From assembly GCA_002256385.1 (NCBI GenBank), contig NKJD01000006.1:32866-96865 (forward strand): a DNA stretch of 64,000 nt, written 5' to 3'. Made by a program: the position numbers and the translations under genes. Shown here one piece after another: positions 19,110 to 30,220 of the stretch. Numbering within the stretch: position 1 is the first letter of the stretch; every line of letters starts with the position of its first letter. The DNA is from Flavobacterium sp. BFFFF2. GTDB lineage: Bacteria > Bacteroidota > Bacteroidia > Flavobacteriales > Flavobacteriaceae. The notes beneath the pieces were generated by a model. The model ran no database searches and was not told the origin of the DNA. It saw only the letters and a list, made by a program, of their open reading frames with translations.

Positions 19110-20456
19110 TTATTTCCCGGTAATAAATTTAAATAAATCGTTGCCATTGGCAAAAAGCAATAAGGCAATCAGCATGAAGAATCCAACCATTTGGGCTTTT
19201 TCTAAGAATTTGTCGCTGGGTTTGCGTCCTGAAACAATTTCATACAACAAGAACACCACATGACCACCATCAAGCGCCGGAATGGGAAGCAAGTTCATCA
19301 CGCCTAACATGATGGATAAAAAAGCGGTGATTGACCAAAAAGCCAACCAACTCCAAGTTTGTGGGAATACATTAAAGATGGCTGCAAAACCGCCCACGCC
19401 TTTGTAGGCACCTGTACTCGGATTAAAAATGGCTTTTAATTGTCGTCCATAACTGGTCAATTGGTTCCAGCCGTGCGAAATGCCGATGGGAATGGATTCA
19501 ACAAAGCTGTATTCTTTTTGGTGAATTTTGTATAGCCCTAATTTTTCAAGATTGTCTGGAGGCAACATTACGGCGTATTGCAATCCAAATTTACCCTTAT
19601 TGTTTACTTGCGCATTGACGTCAATGGTTTGTTGATCCCTTAACACCTTACAAGCAATGGTTTTGCCCGCATATTGCGGCAGCATTTCAATGAGCTGGTC
19701 GGCATATTGAATGTCTTTTCCGTCAAATTGGAGCAATTGGTCTTTGGGTTTAAAAACGTTTACATTAGCAGAACCAGGCGTCATTTCTTTGACAATAAAA
19801 GGAATTCTGAGTTGTACTAATGCGCCCAATTTCGCTTTCATGATTTGGTCTGGAAAATCGACAGGGATATCCAAAGTGATCTCCTTATTTGCCCGTATCA
19901 CGGTTACATGATGGGCCAACAGTATTTTTTCGTTTAATTCATAAAATCGTTCCACAGGCTCGCCATCGACAGCAACAATTTGGTCTCCCGTTTGAATACC
20001 CACACTTTTTAAAGCAGGATTTGCCACCCAAACGCCATTGGTCACATCTTTGTTATCTATATATTGTTCGCCGTAAAATGCGGTAATACCAATGTAAATG
20101 ACAAAAGCCAAAATAAAATTCACCAGCACCCCACCCAACATGATGATGAGGCGTTGCCAAGCTGGTTTTGACCGAAATTCCCATGCTTGCGGTTCGCCAT
20201 TGAGTTGTTCGGTGTCCATGCTTTCGTCAATCATGCCAGCAATTTTTACGTAGCCACCCAAAGGCAGCCACCCAATGCCATATTCCGTTTCGCCTATTTT
20301 CTTCTTTAATAGGGAATATTTTATGTCAAAAAAGAGGTAAAACTTCTCAACGCGGGTTTTAAATAATTTGGCCGGAATAAAATGACCTAACTCGTGCAAG
20401 ACAATTAGTAGGGAGAGGCTTAATAAAAATTGCCCCAATTTGATTACGATTTCCAT
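19110..20456 (-). CDS. rseP: Site-2 / RIP metalloprotease with PDZ domains
   Basis: LIVLHELGHFIPAKLF (HExxH), VGIQTGDQIVAVDGEPV PDZ, LLPIPALDGGHVVFLLYE. Start at Met56 of the listed ORF. Confidence 0.9.
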   Translation of the reverse strand: MEIVIKLGQFLLSLSLLIVLHELGHFIPAKLFKTRVEKFYLFFDIKYSLLKKKIGETEYGIGWLPLGGYVKIAGMIDESMDTEQLNGEPQAWEFRSKPAWQRLIIMLGGVLVNFILAFVIYIGITAFYGEQYIDNKDVTNGVWVANPALKSVGIQTGDQIVAVDGEPVERFYELNEKILLAHHVTVIRANKEITLDIPVDFPDQIMKAKLGALVQLRIPFIVKEMTPGSANVNVFKPKDQLLQFDGKDIQYADQLIEMLPQYAGKTIACKVLRDQQTIDVNAQVNNKGKFGLQYAVMLPPDNLEKLGLYKIHQKEYSFVESIPIGISHGWNQLTSYGRQLKAIFNPSTGAYKGVGGFAAIFNVFPQTWSWLAFWSITAFLSIMLGVMNLLPIPALDGGHVVFLLYEIVSGRKPSDKFLEKAQMVGFFMLIALLLFANGNDLFKFITGK

Positions 20457-20619
20457 GTAAAATATTTCAATGCCCGCAAAAGTACCAAATTCAACTAACT
20501 TTCCATGATAATTAAGTGGTTTTAAAACGAATTTAACCAAAAGGGTTAAACCGTCAAATTCTACATTTTGACCCATTTCACTGCCAATATTATTTGTAGG
20601 TTTGTGGCAAATTTGCACC

Positions 20620-22191
20620 ATGCCTTTTGAACTTTCTCTTCAAGTGAGCCCTGAGGTAGCCGAAAACGAGGTCCTTTTAAAACAGGCAGTATCTCGTTTG
20701 GTTTCGGTTCCAACTGCTGGTATTGCTACTGTGTTACCTTTAAAACGCTCTATTGATGCCCGCCAACGCTTGGTGAAAATTAATTTAAAAGTATTGGTTT
20801 TTGAAACTGGCGAACTGGTTCACACCACTCCTTCATTTGATTTACCTTTTAAAAATGTAACTCAATCTGAGCCCGTTGTCATCGTTGGCGCTGGACCTGC
20901 GGGCTTGTTTGCTGCCTTGCGGTGTTTGGAATTGGGCATCAAACCCATTGTTTTGGAACGGGGCAAAGACGTAAGAGGCCGCCGCCGCGACCTAAAAGCC
21001 ATCAACCAGCAACATGTAGTAAACGAAAATAGCAATTATTGTTTTGGCGAAGGTGGGGCCGGAACGTATTCCGATGGCAAATTATACACCCGCTCCAAAA
21101 AGAGAGGTGACATTGACCGCATACTCCAACGTTTGGTGGCATTTGGGGCTCATCCAGATATCTTGGTAGACGCCCATCCGCACATTGGCACCAATAAACT
21201 GCCTCAACTCATTGAAGCCATTCGCGAGAAAATCCGTGAACTGGGTGGCGAAGTGCGCTTTGACAGCCAAGTGACTGATTTTGTTTTAAGTGGAAACCAA
21301 ATCAAAGGCGTCACTTTGCAGCAAGGCGAAACGATTCAAGCGCGTGCGGTTATTTTGGCCACAGGACATTCGGCCCGCGATATTTTTGCGTTGTTGCACC
21401 ACAAAAAGATAGCCATTGAATTAAAGCCATTCGCATTGGGTGTCCGCATTGAACATCCACAAACTTTGATTGATCAAATTCAATATCATTGCGCGGAGCG
21501 AGGTCCTTATTTGCCTCCTGCGCCTTATTCCATCGTAAAACAAGTTCAAGGACGTGGCATGTATTCGTTTTGTATGTGCCCGGGTGGGGTGATTGCGCCC
21601 TGCGCCACTGCCCCAGGCGAAGTAGTCACCAATGGGTGGTCACCCTCTAAACGCGACCAAGCCACTTCCAATTCGGGCATCGTAGTGGAATTGAAACCCG
21701 AAGATTTCAAATCGTACCACAAATTTGGCCCATTAGCTGGCATGTACTTTCAGCAACACATTGAACAAACCGCTTGGAAATTAGCAGGCGAAACCCAGCG
21801 GGTACCCGCCCAACGAATGGTCGATTTTACCCAAAAACAACAGTCAACGAGCATTCCTGCCACTTCTTATGTGCCTGGAACCACTGCGGTAGAATTGGGC
21901 AAAGTATTCCCTGAATTTATCACCAGCATCCTCCGCGAAGGATTTGTAGCATTTGGCAAAAGCATGCGGGGTTATTTGACCAATGAGGCCATTTTGCACG
22001 CCCCCGAAAGCAGGACGTCCTCGCCAGTGCGCATTCCACGTGACCCAATCACTTTAGAACACATTCAAATTAAAGGCTTGTATCCGTGTGGTGAAGGAGC
22101 CGGCTTTGCGGGTGGTATTGTTTCGGCAGCTATTGATGGCGAAAAATGCATCGAAAAAGTAGCGCAGGAGTGGGGGATTTCTATTATTTAA
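20620..22191 (+). CDS. FAD-dependent dehydrogenase/oxidoreductase
   Basis: VVIVGAGPAGLFAALRCLELGIKPIVLERGKDVRGRRRD...NYCFGEGGAGTYSDGKLYTRSKKRG. Confidence 0.88.
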   Translation: MPFELSLQVSPEVAENEVLLKQAVSRLVSVPTAGIATVLPLKRSIDARQRLVKINLKVLVFETGELVHTTPSFDLPFKNVTQSEPVVIVGAGPAGLFAALRCLELGIKPIVLERGKDVRGRRRDLKAINQQHVVNENSNYCFGEGGAGTYSDGKLYTRSKKRGDIDRILQRLVAFGAHPDILVDAHPHIGTNKLPQLIEAIREKIRELGGEVRFDSQVTDFVLSGNQIKGVTLQQGETIQARAVILATGHSARDIFALLHHKKIAIELKPFALGVRIEHPQTLIDQIQYHCAERGPYLPPAPYSIVKQVQGRGMYSFCMCPGGVIAPCATAPGEVVTNGWSPSKRDQATSNSGIVVELKPEDFKSYHKFGPLAGMYFQQHIEQTAWKLAGETQRVPAQRMVDFTQKQQSTSIPATSYVPGTTAVELGKVFPEFITSILREGFVAFGKSMRGYLTNEAILHAPESRTSSPVRIPRDPITLEHIQIKGLYPCGEGAGFAGGIVSAAIDGEKCIEKVAQEWGISII

Positions 22192-23152
22192 GCGGCCTTT
22201 TCTTAATCATTCCGCCCTTGGTGTCTTTAATGCGGTGCATGACCACAAAAGCATTGGGTTCAATTTTTTCAATTTCAGTGGTTAATTTATTGACTTCGAG
22301 TCGGGTAATTACCGTGAAAATGATGTCCACATCGCGGGTTTCCCCCCTTTTTCCATGCCCACTTTTGCCACTGTACACAGTGACCCCTCGTCCCAATTTA
22401 TGGGTAATCATGTGCCGCATTTCGTCGTGGTACGAGGCAATAATGGTGACGCCAATATATTCATCAATCCCTTCCACCAAAAAGTCAAGGGTTTTAGAGG
22501 CTGCTAAATACGTAATCATGGAATAAAGGGCTATTTCAATACCTAAAAAATACGCGGCTGCCGAAAAAATAAACACATTGATGAAAATGACGACATCGCC
22601 AATTGTTACGCCGACTTTGCGCGACAAGTAAATGGCCAGAATTTCGGTGCCATCAATCACACAACCGCCCCGAATGGCAAACCCAATGCCTGCGCCCAAG
22701 AAAAACCCGCCAAAGATGGCTACAAGCAACTTGTCATGGGTTACTTGTGGATACGGAACCACAGCCAAACAAAGTGCCAGCCCAATCATGGCCAAAGCCG
22801 TTTTTATGGCAAACGTTTTACCCATAATTCGGTAGCCCAAGTAGACAAATGGAGCATTCACCATGACGATTAACAACCACAAGGGCAAATGAGTTAAAGC
22901 GGAGAGCAGCAATGAGATACCCGTTGCACCCCCATCAATAAATTGATTGGTCACCAAAAAACCTTTAAAACCAAATCCTGCACAACCAATGCCAGTAATG
23001 ATCAACAGCGTGTCTTTACTATATCGGCGTAGTAATATCAAAAAAATGCGATAGGCTTTTGCAAACACATACCCGCTGGGCACTTCTTGAGGTTTGTTTT
23101 TGTTTTCCCTCAATATGGTTTGCAACAAGATGTTTTTAATAAAATGCTTCAT
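22184..23152 (-). CDS. YitT family (DUF2179) membrane protein
   Basis: Multi-TM N-terminus with GGCVIDGTEILAIYLSRKVGVTIGDVVIFINV; C-terminal YSGKSGHGKRGETRDVDIIFTVITRLEVNKL. Confidence 0.9.
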   Translation of the reverse strand: MKHFIKNILLQTILRENKNKPQEVPSGYVFAKAYRIFLILLRRYSKDTLLIITGIGCAGFGFKGFLVTNQFIDGGATGISLLLSALTHLPLWLLIVMVNAPFVYLGYRIMGKTFAIKTALAMIGLALCLAVVPYPQVTHDKLLVAIFGGFFLGAGIGFAIRGGCVIDGTEILAIYLSRKVGVTIGDVVIFINVFIFSAAAYFLGIEIALYSMITYLAASKTLDFLVEGIDEYIGVTIIASYHDEMRHMITHKLGRGVTVYSGKSGHGKRGETRDVDIIFTVITRLEVNKLTTEIEKIEPNAFVVMHRIKDTKGGMIKKRPLK

Positions 23153-23446
23153 GGTTGATTATTTCCAATAGGTGGCATGGGTAAAGTTAAACAATTTTAT
23201 GCGGTGAAAAGGCCATGAAATCGAATTAGATACATTTTAAATGCGCAACCTGTTGTTCCTTTATTATGTCAAAATCTTTTGCCTTGAGTATTTTTAATGA
23301 TCATGATTCGTCTGCCGATTTGAAATGGGAATTTTTAAAAGAAATAAAACCAAAAGTGTAACTTGATTGAACGCTTTGTGGCTACTTTTGAATGTGATGA
23401 GTGGCGCTTGTATTTTTCAAGTTTCCAATGGCATTAATTAAAAATC

Positions 23447-24283
23447 ATGGATACACCCATTTTTAACCCAAACTCTTGGCTCAGGACTCAACAGAACAAT
23501 GCATTAACCCAAAGGTTGCCTGTGCTTTTTGTAGGTCATGGCAGCCCGATGAATGCCTTGTGGGACAATACCTTTACCCAACAATTGCAGCTTTGGCCAG
23601 CACAATTTGAGCAGCCGCAATCAATTTTGGTGATTTCGGCCCATTGGTTGTCAAAAGGTACTTGGATTAGCACCACGGCACATCCAACAACCATTTATGA
23701 TTTTGGCGGCTTCGACGAACGATTGTATCAGATAAATTATGGCGCTCCCGGCGACCCTGCACGTGCGCAAGCATTGGTCACCAAGCTAAGTGAGTTCGAT
23801 GCCCTAGCTGATCCACAACACGGATTCGATCATGGAGCATGGACCGTGCTCAAATTTTTATACCCGAAAGCGAATATACCCGTGTTTGAAATGAGCATTG
23901 ATTATTACCAACCGCCTTCTTACCATTATCAATTGGCCAAAGACATTCAGCAGCTTAGGGACAAGGGTGTTTTAATTATTTGCAGTGGCAACATTGTACA
24001 CAATTTGAGAAACCTCAATTTTCAGCATGTGGATGCAGCGCCATTTGACTGGGCCGTTTCATTTGATGAATTCATCAAAAAGCAGCTGCTTGATCGCAAC
24101 GACCAAGCAATGATACATTATGAAAAAATGGGTGCAATAGCGGAAATAGCCGTGCCCACCAATGACCATTATTTACCTTTGATTTATGCCTTAGGTGCCA
24201 CCAACCCCGACGAAAAGATTGTTTTTTGGCACGAGGGTTTTCAGCATGGCAGCATCAGTATGCGCTGCATTCAATTTGGGTAA
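23447..24283 (+). CDS. 4,5-DOPA dioxygenase extradiol (YgiD)-like protein
   Basis: LPVLFVGHGSPMNAL...ILVISAHWLSKGTWI...DPQHGFDHGAWTVLKFLYP. Confidence 0.9.
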   Translation: MDTPIFNPNSWLRTQQNNALTQRLPVLFVGHGSPMNALWDNTFTQQLQLWPAQFEQPQSILVISAHWLSKGTWISTTAHPTTIYDFGGFDERLYQINYGAPGDPARAQALVTKLSEFDALADPQHGFDHGAWTVLKFLYPKANIPVFEMSIDYYQPPSYHYQLAKDIQQLRDKGVLIICSGNIVHNLRNLNFQHVDAAPFDWAVSFDEFIKKQLLDRNDQAMIHYEKMGAIAEIAVPTNDHYLPLIYALGATNPDEKIVFWHEGFQHGSISMRCIQFG

Positions 24284-24316
24284 TCAGGATGTGAATTAAT
24301 CAACACGAATGTGTGA

Positions 24317-27300
24317 TTACCGTTTCAAGGCAAAATGTCCTTTGTAAACTTGCCCGTTTTCACGGTAAACTACAAACCAGTAATCGTCTGCTGGGCATTC
24401 TAAGCCGTTGTATCGGCCATCCCAGCCAATGCTGTTGTAGGGTAGCTCTTGTAAAAACTTCCCAAATCGGTTAAAAATGTGTACTTTAAGTCCAGGTTTG
24501 AAGTTTGCAAAGTCAACTTGCCAATAATCGTGAAAACCATCGTTGTTGGGCGTAAAATAGACCGGATGATACAGCAAGAAAACCCGTTCTATGTGACTAA
24601 TGCCACATAAATTCAGGTCTTTCACATACACCATATATTCGCCGGTATCTAATCCGGTGAATGTATTACTCGTCTGATAATTAACCCCATCAAGCGAATA
24701 AACATAATTGCCAACGCCCCGAACAGTCACTGTAATACTATTGTCGTGTACAGTCCAGTCTTGGGTATCAATATGTGCAATTACAGCCGGATTTGATAAA
24801 AACAAGGTGAAATTATGTGTGGTAAAGCACTGCAAAGCATGGTTGTTGTGCCATTCAGAAACCTTCACCCAATAATTCCCGAAATGGTTGAAAGTACTGG
24901 TTTGTGTCGTGGATAGATTGGTCCATAAATAACTTTCAAATCCTGGGCCGGCATCTAAAGTGATGGGGAAATTTTCACAGATCGGAAATTGATCTAACAT
25001 AGAAACCCTTGGTGCATCAAAGAAGGTGAAATTCAATTTTACGACTTTATAACATTGAAATAGATCTGAAATGCGAACATAAATAGTGGGTTCGGTGGTC
25101 GAAACTAAAGCAGCTGCTGCTGGTGTATATTGCAGCGCATGGTCAAGTTGAATGGCCGCATTCTCGCTTTTGTAAAAATTGAAATTATATCCGGCCGCAT
25201 TTAAAATATATTGGCTGTTGTAAGCGGTCAGGTCAACGGTTTCTTGTAAATCATTGAAAGTGTCACAATACAACGTGGAGGAATCATGTCCATTTGGAAT
25301 GTCATGATAGGTCGTGTTAAAATTGGCGGTTGATTGTAATGACTCACAACTGCCATGTCGAACAATTATTTGATACGTGTTAGGAACTAAAATATCTGGT
25401 AAAATGGGTGAATTGCTCCAATTTTGTCCCCCATCAAATGAAAAGGAATCACCAAAGGTTTTTACAGTGATACTCCCTTTTATGCCACAACTTGCATCGG
25501 AAATCAGAAAAGAAGGTCTAACATTTTCAAAGTCAACCAAGTATAGGTAGTTGGTTGGTGAAGTGCAGCCAATGTTGTCTTTAATTTTCAGAATATAACT
25601 TCCTGTATTCAAATTGGTAAATACCGGATTCGTTTGCCAAGTATTTCCCCCGTCAATGCTAAATTCTGCTGCTGCCGAAGTGAAATTAATGGCACCAGAA
25701 TTACCACAATAAGGATCAATTTTATCGGCTTCGGGCGATGCTAAAAACTCTCCTTCTAGCGTGATGTCATTTGCATTTGACATACATCCATCCGCATCTT
25801 TTGTGCGAATGTGGTAGGTTCCCAATGGCAATTGATCTATAGTGTTACTAGTTGTCCATGTTATTCCATTGTCAAAACTATATTCAGGGGCTGTTGACGT
25901 TACTGTAATGGATCCGAATCCGCCACAAAAGGTAGGGTTGACAAATGTAGCTCTCGGAAAAGGTCCATTAAATGACGTAATATAAACGGTTGAAGGATAG
26001 GACTCGCATCCAGAGGCTGTTCTAATTTTAATATGGTAAGTCCCTACATCTGCTTGGCTTAAACTTGGGTTTGATTGCCAATTAGCACCCCCGTCAAAAC
26101 TCACCTCTGACATAATTGATGTTACTGTGATGCTGCCATAAGAATTTAAACAGCCAGGCCTTATCACCGACAGCGTGGGGTTCACAGCAATGCCATTTGG
26201 TAATATGGTGGCTGAGGTTTGTGCTAAACAGCCATCGGTGTCGGTTACAGTAACATGAAAAGTACCAGGAGTATTCACCGTAATAGCAGCCGTTGTCGCT
26301 CCTGTGCTCCATGCGTAATGGGTTCCAGTTGAAGCTGTTAAAACTGTGTCGCCAGCGCAAACATTTAAGATGCCTGAAATGGTGGCAATGGGATTTCGGA
26401 CTTGAATGGTAATTGGAATAATTTTAAAACAATTGGGTGTAGTATTACTCACCCTTACATATACTATACGGCTAGCACTTACATAAGCAGCCGGAGTCGC
26501 AATCGGATTATAATTTAAGACCGCATCATTTAATTGCTCAAAATAGGCAAACGTTAAACCAGGTTGATTGACTGCAATAATGGGTTGTGCCAGCAATAAG
26601 TTAAATATTTCAGTGCCATTTTTGTCGGTATCACAACTTTTAAGTTTAGTTGTCACTAACTGAATGGGGCAATTGACACAATTTAAATACCAAATATCCC
26701 AACCAGGATTGGCATCGTCATCCATGACATCGTTGAAGTGCGTTCCCGTACAATCCGTTTGCGAAACCTTATAGGACAGTTTAACTGACACATTATAAGT
26801 GCCCGAAACTAGGTTGGGTAAACTTCCAAGTGGCAAATCAAAGCAAAAACGAAGGTTGGTCAAATCCACGTTTGCGGGTACCACTGAAGTGTAAACAGTC
26901 AAGTTGTTTTCATCGGAAACGGTTAAGGTAAAGGTGTCTACAGCGGCCAAAATACCTCCAGAACCGGGAACAGTAAACGATCCACAAATTGAAACTGGCA
27001 ATGTCGGACAATTTAAATACAAGGGATCTAGTTCAATGCTTCCTTGTAAATTTTCGGCTGCATGTAAATTGCAAATATCATCAATGTAGGCATACCCAAA
27101 ATGACCTCCCAAACCGCAACGTGAAGCCATGAATTCAATGGTAAATGGTTCGTTATTTGGAATGGATGAAATATCTAAATACCCTGCTTGCCAATTGTTT
27201 GTAAACAATACCACACTGCCCACTACCAAATTTGGTGCCTGGGTAAAAACGCAGTTTTTGGGATCGCCAATTAAACAAAATTCATTGACCACATCACCGT

Positions 27301-27952
27301 TCATATTTAATATTCTTGCTTTAAAAAAGGGTTGTTCCTCATCGTGATCTGTTCCGTTAATACTTTGTAAAACAGCCTTGTAATTAAATTTCACCCATTT
27401 TTCGTTATCTGTTTTAACTCTCAGCGCTTGAGCAGTGGCCAAGCCAATTCCAAATTGGTGTTTGTAATTGATTTTCAGTGCATATTGATCGTAAGCTTGG
27501 ATGTTTCCGATGTATTCGTCTTGGTAATTTGCAGGAACCGTAGTTGCATCTAAGTCCGGATTGCTTGGATTGTATTCAGGGATTAGGTTTGTCTGCGGAT
27601 TATTGGAAGGAACACACTGAACAGGATTGTCGGGAGTGTCTGAAAAACAAGTATAATCAATCAGTTTTTGGCTGTTGTCAAATGTTTCAAAATTGCCGTT
27701 TTCACAAAGTGGAACAGGATTTTGTAAGGTTGATTTTTGCTGATTGGTTTTATTTCTAGCAGTTGCCAATTCAATGCTGCGTTGCGCGTATATTTTTTGC
27801 AATACAGCATGATCTGTAATGCGATTGCCAAATTTGTCTTCAGCTTTAAATGATTCTTTATATTGACGTACAGGTTGATGTTGGGCTTGCAAATACATGC
27901 CCCAAATCAAGAAAAGATATAAAATAGAAGGTCGCAGCATAGAAGGCATCAA
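24317..27952 (-). CDS. Large secreted repeat protein with type B (gliding motility-associated) C-terminal domain
   Basis: SprB-like ~80-aa repeats (SFDGGANWQSNPSLSQADVGTYHIKIRTASGCES...). C-terminus VYFTPNNDGFHDYWQVDFANFKPGLKVHIFNRFGKFLQELPYNSIGWDGRYNG. Confidence 0.88.
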   Translation of the reverse strand: MMPSMLRPSILYLFLIWGMYLQAQHQPVRQYKESFKAEDKFGNRITDHAVLQKIYAQRSIELATARNKTNQQKSTLQNPVPLCENGNFETFDNSQKLIDYTCFSDTPDNPVQCVPSNNPQTNLIPEYNPSNPDLDATTVPANYQDEYIGNIQAYDQYALKINYKHQFGIGLATAQALRVKTDNEKWVKFNYKAVLQSINGTDHDEEQPFFKARILNMNGDVVNEFCLIGDPKNCVFTQAPNLVVGSVVLFTNNWQAGYLDISSIPNNEPFTIEFMASRCGLGGHFGYAYIDDICNLHAAENLQGSIELDPLYLNCPTLPVSICGSFTVPGSGGILAAVDTFTLTVSDENNLTVYTSVVPANVDLTNLRFCFDLPLGSLPNLVSGTYNVSVKLSYKVSQTDCTGTHFNDVMDDDANPGWDIWYLNCVNCPIQLVTTKLKSCDTDKNGTEIFNLLLAQPIIAVNQPGLTFAYFEQLNDAVLNYNPIATPAAYVSASRIVYVRVSNTTPNCFKIIPITIQVRNPIATISGILNVCAGDTVLTASTGTHYAWSTGATTAAITVNTPGTFHVTVTDTDGCLAQTSATILPNGIAVNPTLSVIRPGCLNSYGSITVTSIMSEVSFDGGANWQSNPSLSQADVGTYHIKIRTASGCESYPSTVYITSFNGPFPRATFVNPTFCGGFGSITVTSTAPEYSFDNGITWTTSNTIDQLPLGTYHIRTKDADGCMSNANDITLEGEFLASPEADKIDPYCGNSGAINFTSAAAEFSIDGGNTWQTNPVFTNLNTGSYILKIKDNIGCTSPTNYLYLVDFENVRPSFLISDASCGIKGSITVKTFGDSFSFDGGQNWSNSPILPDILVPNTYQIIVRHGSCESLQSTANFNTTYHDIPNGHDSSTLYCDTFNDLQETVDLTAYNSQYILNAAGYNFNFYKSENAAIQLDHALQYTPAAAALVSTTEPTIYVRISDLFQCYKVVKLNFTFFDAPRVSMLDQFPICENFPITLDAGPGFESYLWTNLSTTQTSTFNHFGNYWVKVSEWHNNHALQCFTTHNFTLFLSNPAVIAHIDTQDWTVHDNSITVTVRGVGNYVYSLDGVNYQTSNTFTGLDTGEYMVYVKDLNLCGISHIERVFLLYHPVYFTPNNDGFHDYWQVDFANFKPGLKVHIFNRFGKFLQELPYNSIGWDGRYNGLECPADDYWFVVYRENGQVYKGHFALKR

Positions 27953-28029
27953 TCAATCATTTACAGTTACAAAGATTACAAATCAATTTCACATATTTGA
28001 TAAAAAAAGTTATAATTCGTACATTTTTT

Positions 28030-28340
28030 TTAAGTTGAAAGTTGAAAGTTGGAAAGTCGAAAGTCCAAAGTTGGAAAGTCGAAAGTCAAAAGTCCAAAGT
28101 CGAAAGTCCAAAGTCGGAACTTGAAACCTGACCCGAGACCCGAAGGGGCGAACGGAGCATATGATATATAGAGGAGGACTGCCAATGGCAGTCAGGTACG
28201 CAAGCTTCAGCTTGACAAAAATTAAACTTGAAACCTGAAACCTGAAACTTGAAACATGAAACATGAAACATGAAACTTGAAACCTGAAACCTGAAACCTG
28301 AAACTTGAACTGAAACTTGAAACCTGAAACTTGAAACAAA
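28030..28340. repeat. Composite intergenic repeat: AAAGTC heptads, TGACCCGAG hairpin element, two-hairpin element, GAAACYT heptads
   Basis: gttgaaagttggaaagtcgaaagtcc...; tgacccgagacccgaaggggcgaacggagc; atatgatatatagaggaggactgccaatggcagtc; aacctgaaacctgaaacttgaaac... Confidence 0.9.
28159..28214 (+). repeat. Two-hairpin element copy R1
   Basis: GAGGAG-GACTGCC-AAT-GGCAGTC-aggtacg-CAAGC-TTCA-GCTTG. Confidence 0.85.
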
Positions 28341-28420
28341 ATAATCGATGGCCTCATTTTCAAATTCATAAACAATGAAATCGTTTTCGTAACTTTGCCA
28401 CTAGCACAAAACCCAATCCT

Positions 28421-30049
28421 ATGGACCTTACGTTTAACAAAAACGAAGATTTTAACAAACTCGCTCTTTCTGAACTCAAACAACGCTTGGTAAAAGTAAA
28501 ACTTGGCGGCGGAATCAAACGCATCGAGAAGTTGCATGCCGAAGGCAAAATGACTGCTCGTGAGCGCATCGATTACTTGTTAGACGAAAACAAGCCTGCC
28601 ATTGAAATTGGCGCTTTTGCTGGCGAAGGCATGTATGCCGAGCACGGCGGCTGTCCGTCGGGTGGGGTAGTGGTAAAAATCGGATACATTCAAGGTAAAC
28701 AATGTATTGTAGTGGCCAATGACGCCACCGTGAAGGCAGGTGCTTGGTTTCCAATTACAGGTAAAAAGAATTTGCGTGCCCAAGAAATTGCGCTCGAAAA
28801 CCGCTTGCCAATCATATATTTAGTGGATAGTGCAGGGGTGTATTTGCCATTGCAAGATGAAATATTTCCGGACAAAGAACATTTTGGCCGTATTTTCAGA
28901 AACAACGCCCAAATGAGCAGCTTAGGCATTACGCAAATTGCTTGTGTCATGGGGAGTTGTGTGGCTGGTGGGGCCTATTTGCCCATCATGAGCGATGAAG
29001 CTTTAATTGTGGATAAGACGGGAAGTATCTTTTTGGCTGGAAGCTATTTGGTAAAAGCGGCCATAGGCGAAAACATCGATAATGAAACCTTAGGCGGTGC
29101 TACCACGCATTGTGAAGTTTCTGGTGTAACCGATTACAAAGCCAAAGACGACAAGGATGCGTTGGAGCGGATCAAACGCATTGTAGGTAAAATAGGTGAT
29201 TATGACAAAGCAGGGTACAACCGAATAGCCGCTGAAGCACCACAAAGTGACCCTGCAGAAATTTATGGCATTTTACCCAAAGCCCGAACCGAACCTTACG
29301 ACATGAAACAAATCATTGCGCGTTTGGTTGATCAATCGGAATTTGACGAATACAAAGCCGGTTATGGGCAGTCGATTATTACAGGCTATGCACGCATAGA
29401 TGGCTGGGCGGTTGGCATTGTAGCCAATCAGCGCTTGGTGTCAAAAACCAAAAAAGGAGAAATTCAATTTGGCGGGGTCATTTATTCAGATAGTGCCGAT
29501 AAGGCCACACGTTTTATTGCCAATTGCAACCAAAAGAAAATTCCATTGGTTTTTTTACAAGATGTTACCGGATTTATGGTGGGTTCAAAAAGTGAACATG
29601 GCGGCATTATTAAAGATGGCGCCAAAATGGTAAATGCCGTGAGTAATTCGGTGGTGCCGAAATTTACCATAGTTATTGGTAATTCGTATGGAGCCGGAAA
29701 TTATGCCATGTGTGGCAAAGCATACGATCCGAGGCTCATTGTGGCTTGGCCAAGTGCCGAATTGGCCGTGATGGGCGGTTCACAAGCGGCCAAAGTACTT
29801 ATGCAAATTGAAGCGTCCTCACTTAAAGCCAAAGGCGAAGAGGTAGATGCCCAAAAAGAACAAGAGTTATTCGATAAAATCAAAGCCAAATATGACGCGC
29901 AAGTGTCACCGTATTATGCCGCAGCCCGATTGTGGACTGATGGCATCATTGATCCACTTGATACGCGTACTTGGATTAGTATGGGGATTGAAGCGGCCAA
30001 TCATGCACCGATTGCAAGGCCTTTTAATATGGGGGTTTTACAAGTGTAG
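28421..30049 (+). CDS. Acyl-CoA carboxylase carboxyltransferase (beta) subunit
   Basis: IYLVDSAGVYLPLQDEIFPDKEHFGRIFRNNAQMSSLGI...CVMGSCVAGGAYLPIMSDEALIV...GSYGAGNYAMCGKAYDPRLIVAWPSAELAVMGGSQAAKVL. Confidence 0.92.
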   Translation: MDLTFNKNEDFNKLALSELKQRLVKVKLGGGIKRIEKLHAEGKMTARERIDYLLDENKPAIEIGAFAGEGMYAEHGGCPSGGVVVKIGYIQGKQCIVVANDATVKAGAWFPITGKKNLRAQEIALENRLPIIYLVDSAGVYLPLQDEIFPDKEHFGRIFRNNAQMSSLGITQIACVMGSCVAGGAYLPIMSDEALIVDKTGSIFLAGSYLVKAAIGENIDNETLGGATTHCEVSGVTDYKAKDDKDALERIKRIVGKIGDYDKAGYNRIAAEAPQSDPAEIYGILPKARTEPYDMKQIIARLVDQSEFDEYKAGYGQSIITGYARIDGWAVGIVANQRLVSKTKKGEIQFGGVIYSDSADKATRFIANCNQKKIPLVFLQDVTGFMVGSKSEHGGIIKDGAKMVNAVSNSVVPKFTIVIGNSYGAGNYAMCGKAYDPRLIVAWPSAELAVMGGSQAAKVLMQIEASSLKAKGEEVDAQKEQELFDKIKAKYDAQVSPYYAAARLWTDGIIDPLDTRTWISMGIEAANHAPIARPFNMGVLQV

Positions 30050-30172
30050 TTGAGAGGAAAGTGGAAAGAGGAAAGGGAAAAGATTGAAGGATTTGAGATT
30101 TGAGATTTGAAATTGAAAGATTGAAGGATTGACCCGAGACCCATTAGAACAAATGGGTCGAACATTTGAGAT

Positions 30173-30220
30173 TAAGAGGAGGAAGTCCAGTGGACTTCCG
30201 GAAAGCGAACTTTAGTTCGC
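30173..30220 (+). repeat. Two-hairpin element copy R2
   Basis: GAGGAGGAAGTCC-AGT-GGACTTCCGGAAA-GCGAAC-TTTA-GTTCGC. Confidence 0.9.

Noticed and set aside
28010-28537. 175-aa minus ORF and the nested 61-aa ORF 28086-28271 (FRFQVSCFMFHVSSFRFQVSS...)
   Set aside because: Translation of the GAAACYT heptads and hairpin elements; overlaps the start of the carboxylase gene.
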